In this document: in pieces, positions 1 to 7,649 of the stretch
How the letters are laid out: every line of letters begins with the position of its first letter
Position numbering within the stretch: position 1 is the stretch's first letter
Source: Myxococcales bacterium UBA5297
GTDB lineage: Bacteria > Myxococcota > Myxococcia > Myxococcales > UBA5297
Assembly: GCA_002408385.1 (NCBI GenBank)
Contig: DHSB01000043.1
Location: 6,610-22,864, forward strand
Reading direction: 5' to 3'
Length of the DNA stretch: 16,255 nucleotides
The notes under the pieces: model-generated
Databases searched by the model: none
Told to the model about the DNA's origin: nothing
What the model saw: the letters and a program-made list of their open reading frames with translations, nothing else
Made by a program: the position numbers and the translations under genes

Positions 1-340
1 CCGCCCCCGCCGCTCGCGCGTCGGGAGCGGCGCCCCGGGGGGAGCGGACGGAGCGAGGAAGGGTTTCTCGACGGGTCTTCAGCGCCTCGCGACCGACCCC
101 GCCGGCCTCGGCCGGCCGACCCCGCACGCCGCAAGTCCCTGGCCCCCATCGCCGAGCGAGCTAAGATTCGCTGCCCAAGAGCTGCAGTCGTTCTCACCCC
201 AAGCGGCCGCAGCCCCGGGCCCTCGACAAAGCTCGGGGCCTCCCGAGAGTCGAGAGTCCTCGGCGTCGCTCGGGCTGACCCCAAGGTTTCCCGCCTCGAC
301 GCTCGGAGGCGCAGCCCCGTTGGACGTTGGAGCACAGGCC
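1..340. other. Left-edge region without a recognisable gene
   Basis: No reading frame here resembles a known protein. Frames stay open on both strands only because the base composition is GC-rich. There is a short perfect palindrome at 101-116 (7-base arms, 2-base gap) with no T-tract, so it is not a convincing terminator. Two purine-rich Shine-Dalgarno-like stretches near the right end, GGAGG at 305-309 and GGAG at 329-332, belong to the acetyltransferase gene that follows. The region may be the promoter and leader of that gene, but no clear -35/-10 pair was found. Confidence 0.5.
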
Positions 341-1018
341 ATGGTCTTCGCGAGCCCGGCCAAGCGCGTACGGCTTTCAGGAGCCTGGCCGTTTGGTCGC
401 GCACTACAGCTTCGAGACGGGCAGCGGGTCCTGCTTCGCCCCATCCTCGCCGAGGACAGGGAGCCGCTGCGCGATGGCTTCATGCGCCTGTCGGTCGGCT
501 CGAGGCGGCTGCGGTTCATGTCTCCACTCGAGCGCCTGAGCGACGAGCAGCTCCGCTACTTGACCGAGGTCGACTACCGCAACCACATGGCCTGGGTTGC
601 CGCCGACGCCTCGCGCCCGCGCTTCGGGCTCGGCGTGGCCCGCTATGTGCGCCTCGCCGAGCAACTCGAGGTCGCCGAGGTGGCGGTGGCGGTCGTCGAT
701 TCCCACCACGGGCTCGGGCTCGGCAGCCTGCTGCTGTGCGCCCTCGAGCGTTCGGCGGCGCGAAACGGCATCCGCCGCTTTCGCGCCTGGGTCCACGAGG
801 AGAACGCCTCGGTCATGCGCATCGCGCGCGAGCTCGGCGCGAGCTTCCGCCGTGACAAGGACGGGCTGCTTCGCGTCGAGGCGGCCATCCCGCTGACGAG
901 GCCGCCGGAGTGCTTCCGGGTCGCTGCGCGACAGCTTCCGGGGCCCGGCTTGCGTCTTGTCGAGTTCGGCTCGATAGCCGGCGAGATGCTCGCCCGGACC
1001 ATGCGGGGGCCGCGCTAG
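341..1018 (+). CDS. GNAT-family N-acetyltransferase
   Basis: This is a predicted cytoplasmic protein of 225 residues that would transfer an acetyl group from acetyl-CoA to an amine; the acceptor is unknown. The N-terminal part (about residues 28-90) has the pattern LRPI-AED, then R-RF-SPLERLSDEQLRYLTEVD, seen in GNAT domains of the Pat / ADP-forming acetyl-CoA synthetase type. The acetyl-CoA-binding loop is at residues 120-130 (DSHHGLGLGSL, matching the xxGxG signature), and the C-terminal GNAT segment EENASVMRIARELGA is at about 153-167. A 60-residue tail follows. The start is ambiguous. ATG 341 has GGAG 8 bases upstream; a TTG at 320, 7 codons earlier, has GGAGG 10 bases upstream. I prefer ATG. 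It is monocistronic as far as the window shows and converges on the comB-like gene. The family call is firm; substrate and physiological role are not known. Confidence 0.85.
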   Translation: MVFASPAKRVRLSGAWPFGRALQLRDGQRVLLRPILAEDREPLRDGFMRLSVGSRRLRFMSPLERLSDEQLRYLTEVDYRNHMAWVAADASRPRFGLGVARYVRLAEQLEVAEVAVAVVDSHHGLGLGSLLLCALERSAARNGIRRFRAWVHEENASVMRIARELGASFRRDKDGLLRVEAAIPLTRPPECFRVAARQLPGPGLRLVEFGSIAGEMLARTMRGPR

Positions 1019-1159
1019 CTCGCGCGCCCGCAAGAGGTGTCGCCAAGTCTCCCGCGGGAGCGCGAGGCGATGGAGCGCCGCCGACTCGGCTGCCTGCGTG
1101 CGCGAAGAGAAGAAAAGGCACTGCAGCGAGGCCGAGAAGGATTTCCCCGACCGCATCTG

Positions 1160-1849
1160 TCAGACCTCGACCCGCCGGGCGACGACGTCCTGCCCGTCGC
1201 GCTCGGCGCGCAGGACCCAGTCGACCGCGTCGCGTTGCAGGCAGAGGGCTACGTCCTCGCGCGGCAGGTAGGGCTTGTCGCCTCGCAGGAACTTCTGCGC
1301 CGTCTCGTGCTCGAGGATTTCCCGGACGGCGGCGAGATGGTTGTACGGCTTGCCGCCGAGCCGGCTCTCGAGGTCGTCGCCACAGCGCTCGTCCTCGGGC
1401 GCCGGCTGGCTCGAGCGGATTCCCATGGCGACGATGCTCACGAGCGCAGGGCGCCGGCGGGCGAGATAGCGCGCCACGGCCCCAGCATTGAGGAAGGAGG
1501 CGAGCAATACCTCGTCGCAGCGCTCCAGCGCCGTGAGCGCGCCGGTGACCCCGGAGGTGGTCCGGTGCACCACCGTGCGGCCCCCAAAGCGCGCCTCGCC
1601 CGCTTGCAGGATGAGCCAGGGCGAATTGGTGAGATCGAAGCCCTCGATGGGCACCTCGTTCTGCTCTCCGACCCGCAGCACACCCGTACGCGCCAGGCTG
1701 CGCTCGATATCGCCCTCGAGCACGATCCTCTCGGCGCCCAGCTCGAGCATCAGCGGCTCGCAGGTGAAGGCGCGAAAGACGTCGACGATGACCGCGGTTC
1801 CTCGCGCCCCCTCGGCGCCTTCACGCAGTGACAACCGCTCGATTCGCAT
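1160..1849 (-). CDS. comB: ComB-like 2-phosphosulfolactate phosphatase
   Basis: This 229-residue protein matches the ComB family, magnesium-dependent phosphatases that convert 2-phosphosulfolactate to sulfolactate, a step of coenzyme M synthesis in methanogens; bacterial homologues are common outside that pathway. Family motifs are the N-terminal IVDVFRAFT (residues 21-29), a central HRTTSGVTGAL, then LLASFLNAGAVARYL, and the acidic PEDERCGDDLE. The length is normal for the family. ATG 1849 is chosen because GGAGG lies 5 bases upstream; a longer frame from TTG 1918 adds residues unlike the family N-terminus. It lies 133 bases downstream of cheA on the same strand, with a hairpin between, so it may or may not share the chemosensory transcript. 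No other coenzyme M or sulfolactate gene is visible, so the biological substrate is uncertain. Confidence 0.85.
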   Translation of the reverse strand: MRIERLSLREGAEGARGTAVIVDVFRAFTCEPLMLELGAERIVLEGDIERSLARTGVLRVGEQNEVPIEGFDLTNSPWLILQAGEARFGGRTVVHRTTSGVTGALTALERCDEVLLASFLNAGAVARYLARRRPALVSIVAMGIRSSQPAPEDERCGDDLESRLGGKPYNHLAAVREILEHETAQKFLRGDKPYLPREDVALCLQRDAVDWVLRAERDGQDVVARRVEV

Positions 1850-1950
1850 CTGGTCCTCCAGCCGGCCGGCCGCTCGGATGACCCCACGGTGCGGCGCCCA
1901 TCGAACGCGCGCAAGCAAGGGGCGCCCGGCCCCCCGCTCCCACGCGCGGC

Positions 1951-1972
1951 GCGGCAGCCGGCTCTCTGCCGC
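1951..1972 (-). terminator. Hairpin after the chemosensory operon (weak terminator candidate)
   Basis: A perfect inverted repeat with 7-base arms (GCGGCAG / CTGCCGC) and an 8-base loop begins 10 bases past the cheA stop codon. No run of T follows on the minus strand, so it does not look like a strong intrinsic terminator. It could attenuate read-through into the comB-like gene or protect the mRNA end. In such GC-rich sequence a chance hairpin is also possible. Confidence 0.3.
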
Positions 1973-1982
1973 CGCGAGCCGA

Positions 1983-4916
1983 CTAGCCCGCGGGCAGGAG
2001 CTGACGCACCAACTCGAGCAGCTTGCCGCGTTCGACCTCGCGCTTGACGAGGTAGCCGTCTGCGCCCGCTTCGAGCCCGGCGGCCCGGTCGGCCGGCGAA
2101 TCGAGCGAGGTGACGAGGACGACGGGCAGCGCGCGAAGCCTCTCGTCGCCCTTGATCCGGCGGGTCAGCCCGAAGCCGTCGAGCCGGGGCATCTGGACGT
2201 CGCTGACGACGAGCTGGCAGGGCGACTCCTGCAGGCTGCGCCAGGCCTCCTCGCCGTCGCCGACCGGCAGGACCTGGTAGCCGGCGATCTCGAGCAGGGC
2301 CTTCATCGCCGAGCGGGTGGTCAGCGAGTCGTCGGCGACGAGCACGCGCCGCCTCGCGCCGGCATTGTCTTTCTGCACGCGGGCCATCGGCTGCGCGAGC
2401 CGCACGATTTCGTAGGAGTTGAGGACCACGACCACTTGGCCGTCGTCGAGCACCGCGGCGCCGCCGATGTGGGGCGCGCTCGCCGCTTGGCGCCCGAGCG
2501 CGTGGACGACGATCTCCTGCTGGCCGAGGACGTCCTCGACCGCGAGCGCGATGCGCTGGCCCGAGACGCTGACGAGCAGCGCGGGCTGGACCTCGCCGCG
2601 CTCCAGCGCGAGCCGGCCCTCGGGCACGCCGAGCACCCGCGCAAGTGACGAGAAGGGGACCTGCTCCCCGTCGATCAACACGCTGGCGCGCCCGGCGATG
2701 GTGCCGAGCTCCTTGGGGTCGAGCAGCAGCACCCGCTCGACCGACTCGTAGGGGATGGCCGCCCGCTCGCCGCCAGCGCGGATGACCACCGCCATGGTCG
2801 CCGCGAGCGTCAGGGGCAATTCGACCGTGAACTGCGTCCCCTGGCCGGTTGCCGACCACACGTCGACCGTGCCTCCGAGCCGGCTGATGGTCTCGTGGAC
2901 CACGTCCAGGCCGACGCCTCGGCCGGAGAGCGAGGTGACAGCCTCGGCGGTGGAGAAGCCGCTGCGGAAGATGAACCGGATCACCTCCTCGTCGCTGAGC
3001 TTGGCAGCGGCCTCGGCGCTGATGACCCCGCGGTCGGCGGCCCTCGCGCGGATCTTGGCGATCGGCAGGCCCGCACCGTCGTCTCGCACGATGAGCGCGA
3101 CCCGGTGGCCGCGCCGCTCGACGCGAAGCTCCAGGCTCCCGGTCTCGGGCTTGCCCAGCGCGCGGCGCATCTCCGGCGACTCGATGCCGTGGTCGACCGC
3201 GTTGCGCACCATGTGCAGCAGCGGGTTCTTCAGCTCGTCGAGGATGCGGCGATCGAGGCGCACCCCGCCCCCCTTGATCCGCAGCTCGACCCGCTTCTGG
3301 ACGCGGCCGAGCACCTCGCGCACGGTCCGCCGCAGCGGCTCGAGCACGCTGGCGGCGGGCATCATCCGCAAGTCCTTGAGATCCTCGCGCACCACGGTGC
3401 TCAGCAAGCTCGCTTGCTCCGCGTCGCGCAGCGACTCCTGGGCGCCACGCAGCAGGTTGCGCTGCAGTCGCCGGAGCTGCCCGGTCGCCTCGTCGAGCGC
3501 TGCGACCGCCTCGTCGGCGCCCAGCAGGCGCACCGGAGCCAGCGCCTGTTCGCACAGCCCGAGGACCTCCCGGGCGCTGGCGGCCCACCCCTGCAGCTCG
3601 CGGGCGCGCCGCTCCTGACGGGTTCGAGCCAGCGCGATGTTCTCGATCTGGCGGGCGAGCGACTCGAGCGTCCCCACCGAGACGCGCACCGTCCGCTCCG
3701 TGGAGGCCTTGGCGCCGCTGGCGCTGAGCGTCTCGGGGGCGGCGGCCGGTTCAGGCGGCGTGGCTGCCGCCGGCCCCGCCTTGCCGGACGCTCGGGACGA
3801 CTCGCCCCAGCGCCCGAGGGCGCCTTTGAGATCGACCAGCAGCCCGGCGATGCGAGCCACCGCGCGGCTCGCATCCACGCCCGCTTCAGCGAGCAGGGGC
3901 ATCTGCTCGTGGATGAGGGAGGCGATCTCGGCGATCTCGCCGGCCCCGACCGCGCCTGCCGAGCCTTTGAGGTTGTGGGCCCGCAGCGCCCCCTCGTCGG
4001 CCTCGGCGCGGCGATCGCCGTCAAACGGCGAGCAGAGCCGCTCGACAATCCTCTCCATCCGAACGAGCGAATCCCGAGCTTCGCCCAGGAAGATCTCGGC
4101 CAGAGAGCCGGCCACCGGCTGGCGAGCGGACGCCGGCGCCGGCTCGCCGCTCGGGGTGCTGGCTGGAGAGAGCGCGCGGATCTCCTCGGCGAGCGCCGCG
4201 AGCGGCTCGCGCAGCCCCTCGAGCCCGCCGGACGACAGCTCGCCGCGCGCGGTGCCCGCGAACCGGGTCTGGACCTCGGCGGCCAGCTCGCCCATCCGCG
4301 ACAGACCGAACACCGACGCCGAGGCCTGGAGGTTTCCCGCGACGCGCGCGAGCAGGTCGGCATCCTCAGCCCCGAGCGCTGGGGCGCCGCTCGCTTCGAG
4401 CCCGGCGCAGGCTCGCTCGAGCCGTTGCAGGTTTTCGAGCGCTTCGCCCTGAAAGACGGGCCAGAGCTGCTCGAGCGGGTCGGCCTCCGGAGCCGGGGCG
4501 GGCTGGGCTTGCGCGAGGCCCTTTGCTCCGTCGCTGCCCCCGGTCAAAGAAGCGAGGAGCTCTGCCAGGTTCTCTATCGTGGGCTCGGCACCCGAGTCGC
4601 CCCGCGTGAGCGCGGCCTCGGCCGCGTCGAGCGCCGCGAGCAGCGCCTCGACCAGCCTCGCCTCGAGCGGGCCGCTCTTCTCGCGGCCGACGAGCGCGTC
4701 CTCGAGCGCGTGCGCGAGCCGCTCGAGGTCGGTCAGCCCGAGGCTCGCCGCCGAGCCTTTCAGGCCGTGAGCGGTGCGCTTGAGCGCCTCGAGCAGACCC
4801 GGCGCGCCGGCCGCGTCTCGCTCGAGCGCGAGGACCCCCGCGCTGATCTGCTGGAGGTGCTCGCGCGCCTCCTCGACGAACACGGGCCAGATTCGCCTGC
4901 GCAGCTCCCTATCCAT
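1983..4916 (-). CDS. cheA: Hybrid chemosensory histidine kinase CheA with C-terminal receiver
   Basis: This 977-residue cytoplasmic kinase would autophosphorylate under MCP/CheW control. Domains in order: HPt1 with phosphorylatable His50 (AHGLKGSAASLG); HPt2, in which the His position is Gly194 (AGNLQASASVFG); HPt3 with His314 (AHNLKGSAGAVG); a Pro/Ala-rich linker; P3 dimerisation (about 414-549); and the ATPase domain with N-box HMVRNAVDHGIE (568-579), G1 RDDGAGLPI (611-619) and G2 GRGVGLDVV (about 665-673). A CheW-like P5 domain follows (about 701-839), then a receiver (about 856-974) with acidic pocket Asp862/Asp863, phosphoacceptor Asp906, Thr936 and Lys958. This architecture resembles FrzE/WspE-type kinases. 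ATG 4916 overlaps the cheW2 stop by 8 bases (ATGGATAG), implying translational coupling; an upstream GTG at 4949 would add 11 residues. It is the last gene of the operon. The receiver may act as a phosphate sink or an output gate. Confidence 0.95.
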   Translation of the reverse strand: MDRELRRRIWPVFVEEAREHLQQISAGVLALERDAAGAPGLLEALKRTAHGLKGSAASLGLTDLERLAHALEDALVGREKSGPLEARLVEALLAALDAAEAALTRGDSGAEPTIENLAELLASLTGGSDGAKGLAQAQPAPAPEADPLEQLWPVFQGEALENLQRLERACAGLEASGAPALGAEDADLLARVAGNLQASASVFGLSRMGELAAEVQTRFAGTARGELSSGGLEGLREPLAALAEEIRALSPASTPSGEPAPASARQPVAGSLAEIFLGEARDSLVRMERIVERLCSPFDGDRRAEADEGALRAHNLKGSAGAVGAGEIAEIASLIHEQMPLLAEAGVDASRAVARIAGLLVDLKGALGRWGESSRASGKAGPAAATPPEPAAAPETLSASGAKASTERTVRVSVGTLESLARQIENIALARTRQERRARELQGWAASAREVLGLCEQALAPVRLLGADEAVAALDEATGQLRRLQRNLLRGAQESLRDAEQASLLSTVVREDLKDLRMMPAASVLEPLRRTVREVLGRVQKRVELRIKGGGVRLDRRILDELKNPLLHMVRNAVDHGIESPEMRRALGKPETGSLELRVERRGHRVALIVRDDGAGLPIAKIRARAADRGVISAEAAAKLSDEEVIRFIFRSGFSTAEAVTSLSGRGVGLDVVHETISRLGGTVDVWSATGQGTQFTVELPLTLAATMAVVIRAGGERAAIPYESVERVLLLDPKELGTIAGRASVLIDGEQVPFSSLARVLGVPEGRLALERGEVQPALLVSVSGQRIALAVEDVLGQQEIVVHALGRQAASAPHIGGAAVLDDGQVVVVLNSYEIVRLAQPMARVQKDNAGARRRVLVADDSLTTRSAMKALLEIAGYQVLPVGDGEEAWRSLQESPCQLVVSDVQMPRLDGFGLTRRIKGDERLRALPVVLVTSLDSPADRAAGLEAGADGYLVKREVERGKLLELVRQLLPAG

Positions 4917-5505
4917 GGGCGAGCGCCCCCGGAGACTGGGCGGGCTCACCGGCGCCGAGCCGCGCCAGATCGAGCACCGCGAGCCTGTCGGCGGTCACGT
5001 GGACGAACGGACCGGCAAGCGGGCGCTGCCAGCCCTCGGCGCGCAGCTCGAGCTTGCCCTCGACCTCCTCGACCGCGAGGCCGAAGAGCTCGTCGCCGCG
5101 CCCGACGGCGACCACGCGCGTCAGGTCCGACATGCCCCCGCCCTCCAACCCGAGCAACTGGCGCAGGTCGAGGACCGGGATAAGCCGCGAGCGCGCGACG
5201 ATGGCCCCGAGGAGCTGGCGAGGTGCGCCGAGGAGCGGAAAGAGCCCCTTGATCTCGAGCACCTCGTCGACCTCGGCGATCGGCACCGCGTAGCGCTCGC
5301 CGCCGACGCGAAAGGCGAGCACTGGCGCGACCTGGTGCTGTGCCTCCTGCGAGCGCGAGCCCGACAGCGCCCGGGTGCGCGCCGAGAGCACCCGCTGGCG
5401 CTCCTCAACGCTCTCCTCGCCGCCGCGCGTGAGCGCCCTCTCGGCCTCGTCGAGCCGTCGATAGAGCTCCTGAAAGTCGAGCTTGGAGCCGGCGTCCTCG
5501 GCCAT
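4909..5505 (-). CDS. cheW: CheW coupling protein with N-terminal extension (second copy)
   Basis: This 198-residue protein would link the MCP to CheA. The CheW domain spans about residues 60-183: LAFRVGGERYAVPIAEVDEVLEI (63-85) opens the fold, LLGAIVARSRLIPVLDLRQLLGL (98-120) is the conserved core, and FGLAVEEVEGKLEL (141-154) follows. The first 58 residues are charged and mostly helical-looking, with no domain I recognise. ATG 5505 lies 4 bases after the stop of the response regulator gene, with AGG 7 bases upstream formed by the last sense codon of that gene. Its stop overlaps the cheA start. Two CheW proteins in one operon are typical of Wsp-like systems, where they may not be interchangeable. 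Confidence 0.92.
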   Translation of the reverse strand: MAEDAGSKLDFQELYRRLDEAERALTRGGEESVEERQRVLSARTRALSGSRSQEAQHQVAPVLAFRVGGERYAVPIAEVDEVLEIKGLFPLLGAPRQLLGAIVARSRLIPVLDLRQLLGLEGGGMSDLTRVVAVGRGDELFGLAVEEVEGKLELRAEGWQRPLAGPFVHVTADRLAVLDLARLGAGEPAQSPGALAHG

Positions 5506-5509
5506 GGGG

Positions 5510-5884
5510 CTACCTGCGGGCCGGGAGGTTGAGGATCTGGCCGACCTTCTCGCGCAACTCTTCGACCGCCACCGGCTTGCTCAAGAACGCGGTCGCGCCC
5601 ACCAGCTTGCCCTTCTGGCGAGAGGCCTCGTCCTTCAGGGTCGTCAGCAGCAAGAGCGGGGTGGCGTGAAGCTGCTTGTCCGAGCGGATGGCCGCGCACA
5701 GCTCGAAGCCGTCCATCACCGGCATGCGGACATCCGAGATGATGAGATCGGGCTTCTCGACGCGCGCCTTTCGCAGGCCCTCCTCGCCGTCCTTGGCCTC
5801 GACGAACTCCAGGCCCCATCCCATCAGATAGACCTGAAGCAACGAGGTGATGGTCTTGGTGTCTTCGACGATGAGAATCTTCAT
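5510..5884 (-). CDS. Single-domain response regulator (CheY-like)
   Basis: This 124-residue stand-alone receiver has the acidic pair Glu7/Asp8, phosphoacceptor Asp51 in IISDVRMPVMDGFEL, a Thr pair at 81-82 and Lys103 in FLSKP. There is no output domain. It is the likely phosphoryl acceptor of the co-encoded CheA, acting either as a diffusible output protein or as a phosphate sink competing with the CheA receiver. ATG 5884 has AGAGGA 5 bases upstream, and the gene begins 36 bases after the MCP stop. The sequence alone cannot say whether it binds a flagellar motor. The FliM-binding role of true CheY is not assumed here, because no motility gene is in the window. Confidence 0.92.
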   Translation of the reverse strand: MKILIVEDTKTITSLLQVYLMGWGLEFVEAKDGEEGLRKARVEKPDLIISDVRMPVMDGFELCAAIRSDKQLHATPLLLLTTLKDEASRQKGKLVGATAFLSKPVAVEELREKVGQILNLPARR

Positions 5885-5920
5885 CGGTGTCCTCTGGACG
5901 CAGCGCTCGCGTCCGCCACG

Positions 5921-7624
5921 CTAGACCTGATAGCGGCCGACCAGATCCGACAGCCGTTTCGAGAGGTGCGTCAGGTTCCCGGCGACGCTCTCGATGCGAT
6001 TGGTGCCCTCGAGCGTGTCGGCCATCGCCGACGAGAGCTCGGAGATGGCCGAGACGATCTGCTCGACACCTATCGTCTGTTGGCGAGTGTTGTTGGCGAT
6101 CTGGCGGGCGGCCAGCGAGGAGTCGCGGATAACCTCGGAGAGGCCGAGGATCGCCGACCCGGCCGATTGGGCGAGCGCGATCGCCGCGTGGGCCCGCTTG
6201 CTGCCCTCTTCGGTCGCGGCGACGGCGGTGCGGGTGCCCTTCTGCACCTCGCCGAGGATGGCCCGGACCTCGCCCGCGGCCACCTTCGACTGCTCGGCGA
6301 GGTTGCGCATCTCCATCGCCACCACAGCAAAGCCCCGGCCATGTTCGCCAGCCTTGGCCGCCTCGATAGAGGCGTTGAGCGCGAGCAGGTTCGACTGCTC
6401 GGCCAGGTCCTTGACCGTCGAAATGATGTCGCCGATCTGCAGGGTGCGCTCGGACAGCTCGGTGATCGACTGCGCGATCGCCCGAACCTGGGCGCCGAGC
6501 TTCTCCATGCCGGCCATCGCCTCGTCGACCACCTTCTGGCCGTCGCGCGAGAGCTCCTCGGAGCGCTGGGCGAGCTGGATGACCGAGTCGGCGTGGTCGG
6601 TCGCCTGCTTGGAGGTCTGGGCGATCTCGCTGACGGTGGTCGAGGTCTCGTTGATCGCCGAGGCCTGCTCGCTGGCCATCGCCGACTGCTGGCTCGAGGT
6701 CGCCAGGATGCTCGTCGCCTCGCCCTCGATCTCAGAGGCGGCGGTGCGCAGATCGCCGATCATCGCCTGCAGCCCGCTGCCCATGACCTGGAAGACCTGC
6801 GCGAGGTCGGCGATCTCGTCGCTGCCGACCGCCTCGACCTGCTGCTGGAGGTCGCCGCGGGCAATCCCGGCCGCGATGGTCGACAGCCGCTCGAGCGGCA
6901 CGGCGATGAGCCGGGAGAACAGATAGGCGCCAAGCACGCAGAGGCCGAGGACGAGCAGGCCGACGATGATCGACGTGGTCGCCGCGGCGCGCGCCTCGCG
7001 GTCGAGCATCGCGAGGTCGAAGCCTATCTGCACCGAGCCGACGTGGTTCTTGACGCTGGGGACCTCGGCCTGGGGCTTGGGCTCCTCGGCGCCAAGCGCC
7101 AGCAGCTCGAGAGCCGTGCCCGCCGTGTCGGCTTGGGGCTGCTGCTCCAAGATCATTGGGGCGGCGACAGGAAGCACAGTCAGGCGCCCAAGGTCGAAGG
7201 GCTCGCCAATCAGCGGATCGCTCTGCAGCGTGGCGGGCAGCGGCAGCTTGCTCGTCTCGACCTTTCCCAAGCCGGACGAAAAGGCCTGGGCGAGCACCTC
7301 GCCCTTGGCCCCGCGCAACAGCACGTACGCGACGTCCGGGATGTCGCGGAGAGTCTTGTTGGCCGCCTCCTGCAGCCCCACGGTCTCCGCGGAGAAGGCG
7401 GCAAAGGCGAGGTTGTTCGCCATCTCCAGGCCGACCGACTGACCGCGCTTGCTCAGCTCGGATCTCAGCATCGAGTCGGCCTGCAGCACGAAGACGCCGG
7501 TCAGGATGAGCACGGGGAGCGCGGCCGAGACCGCGGTCATCGCCATGATCTTCACCCTGAGTGTCAGGCGCCGGCCAACGCGCGCTGCGGCGGGGGTATT
7601 CGTTGTTCTGGCTCTTGGTTCCAC
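5921..7624 (-). CDS. Methyl-accepting chemotaxis protein, transmembrane
   Basis: This 567-residue chemoreceptor has an Arg/Lys-rich cytoplasmic start, TM1 at about 26-48, a periplasmic domain at about 49-214, TM2 at about 215-237, a HAMP domain at about 238-290 and a signalling coiled coil. Its hairpin tip (about 411-440) carries the conserved NLLALNASIEAAKAGEHGRG. The protein ends in LVGRYQV, with no CheR-docking pentapeptide. The periplasmic part looks Cache/PAS-like at its ends, but residues 157-192 form an insertion rich in Ala, Glu, Gln and Pro. The start is GTG 7624, with AGAGAGG 12 bases upstream; ATG 7546 is possible but would remove the basic residues before TM1. It lies 25 bases after the binding-protein gene, which suggests the receptor reads that protein's ligand state. 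Confidence 0.93.
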   Translation of the reverse strand: MEPRARTTNTPAAARVGRRLTLRVKIMAMTAVSAALPVLILTGVFVLQADSMLRSELSKRGQSVGLEMANNLAFAAFSAETVGLQEAANKTLRDIPDVAYVLLRGAKGEVLAQAFSSGLGKVETSKLPLPATLQSDPLIGEPFDLGRLTVLPVAAPMILEQQPQADTAGTALELLALGAEEPKPQAEVPSVKNHVGSVQIGFDLAMLDREARAAATTSIIVGLLVLGLCVLGAYLFSRLIAVPLERLSTIAAGIARGDLQQQVEAVGSDEIADLAQVFQVMGSGLQAMIGDLRTAASEIEGEATSILATSSQQSAMASEQASAINETSTTVSEIAQTSKQATDHADSVIQLAQRSEELSRDGQKVVDEAMAGMEKLGAQVRAIAQSITELSERTLQIGDIISTVKDLAEQSNLLALNASIEAAKAGEHGRGFAVVAMEMRNLAEQSKVAAGEVRAILGEVQKGTRTAVAATEEGSKRAHAAIALAQSAGSAILGLSEVIRDSSLAARQIANNTRQQTIGVEQIVSAISELSSAMADTLEGTNRIESVAGNLTHLSKRLSDLVGRYQV

Positions 7625-7649
7625 GGACAGTCAGTGCCTCTCTGTGTCG

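Noticed and set aside
101..116. Perfect GC palindrome that might be a terminator or operator
   Set aside because: The gap between the arms is only 2 bases, no T-tract follows, and such GC palindromes arise readily by chance in this composition.
79..519. A 146-codon minus-strand frame at the left edge
   Set aside because: Ser/Arg/Gly/Ala-rich, no domain, and it overlaps the well-supported acetyltransferase gene.
2895..5183. A 762-codon open frame on the plus strand opposite cheA and cheW2
   Set aside because: It mirrors the real genes in GC-rich DNA. The product is Arg/Ala/Gly-rich with no known domain, while the minus strand encodes complete CheA and CheW domains.
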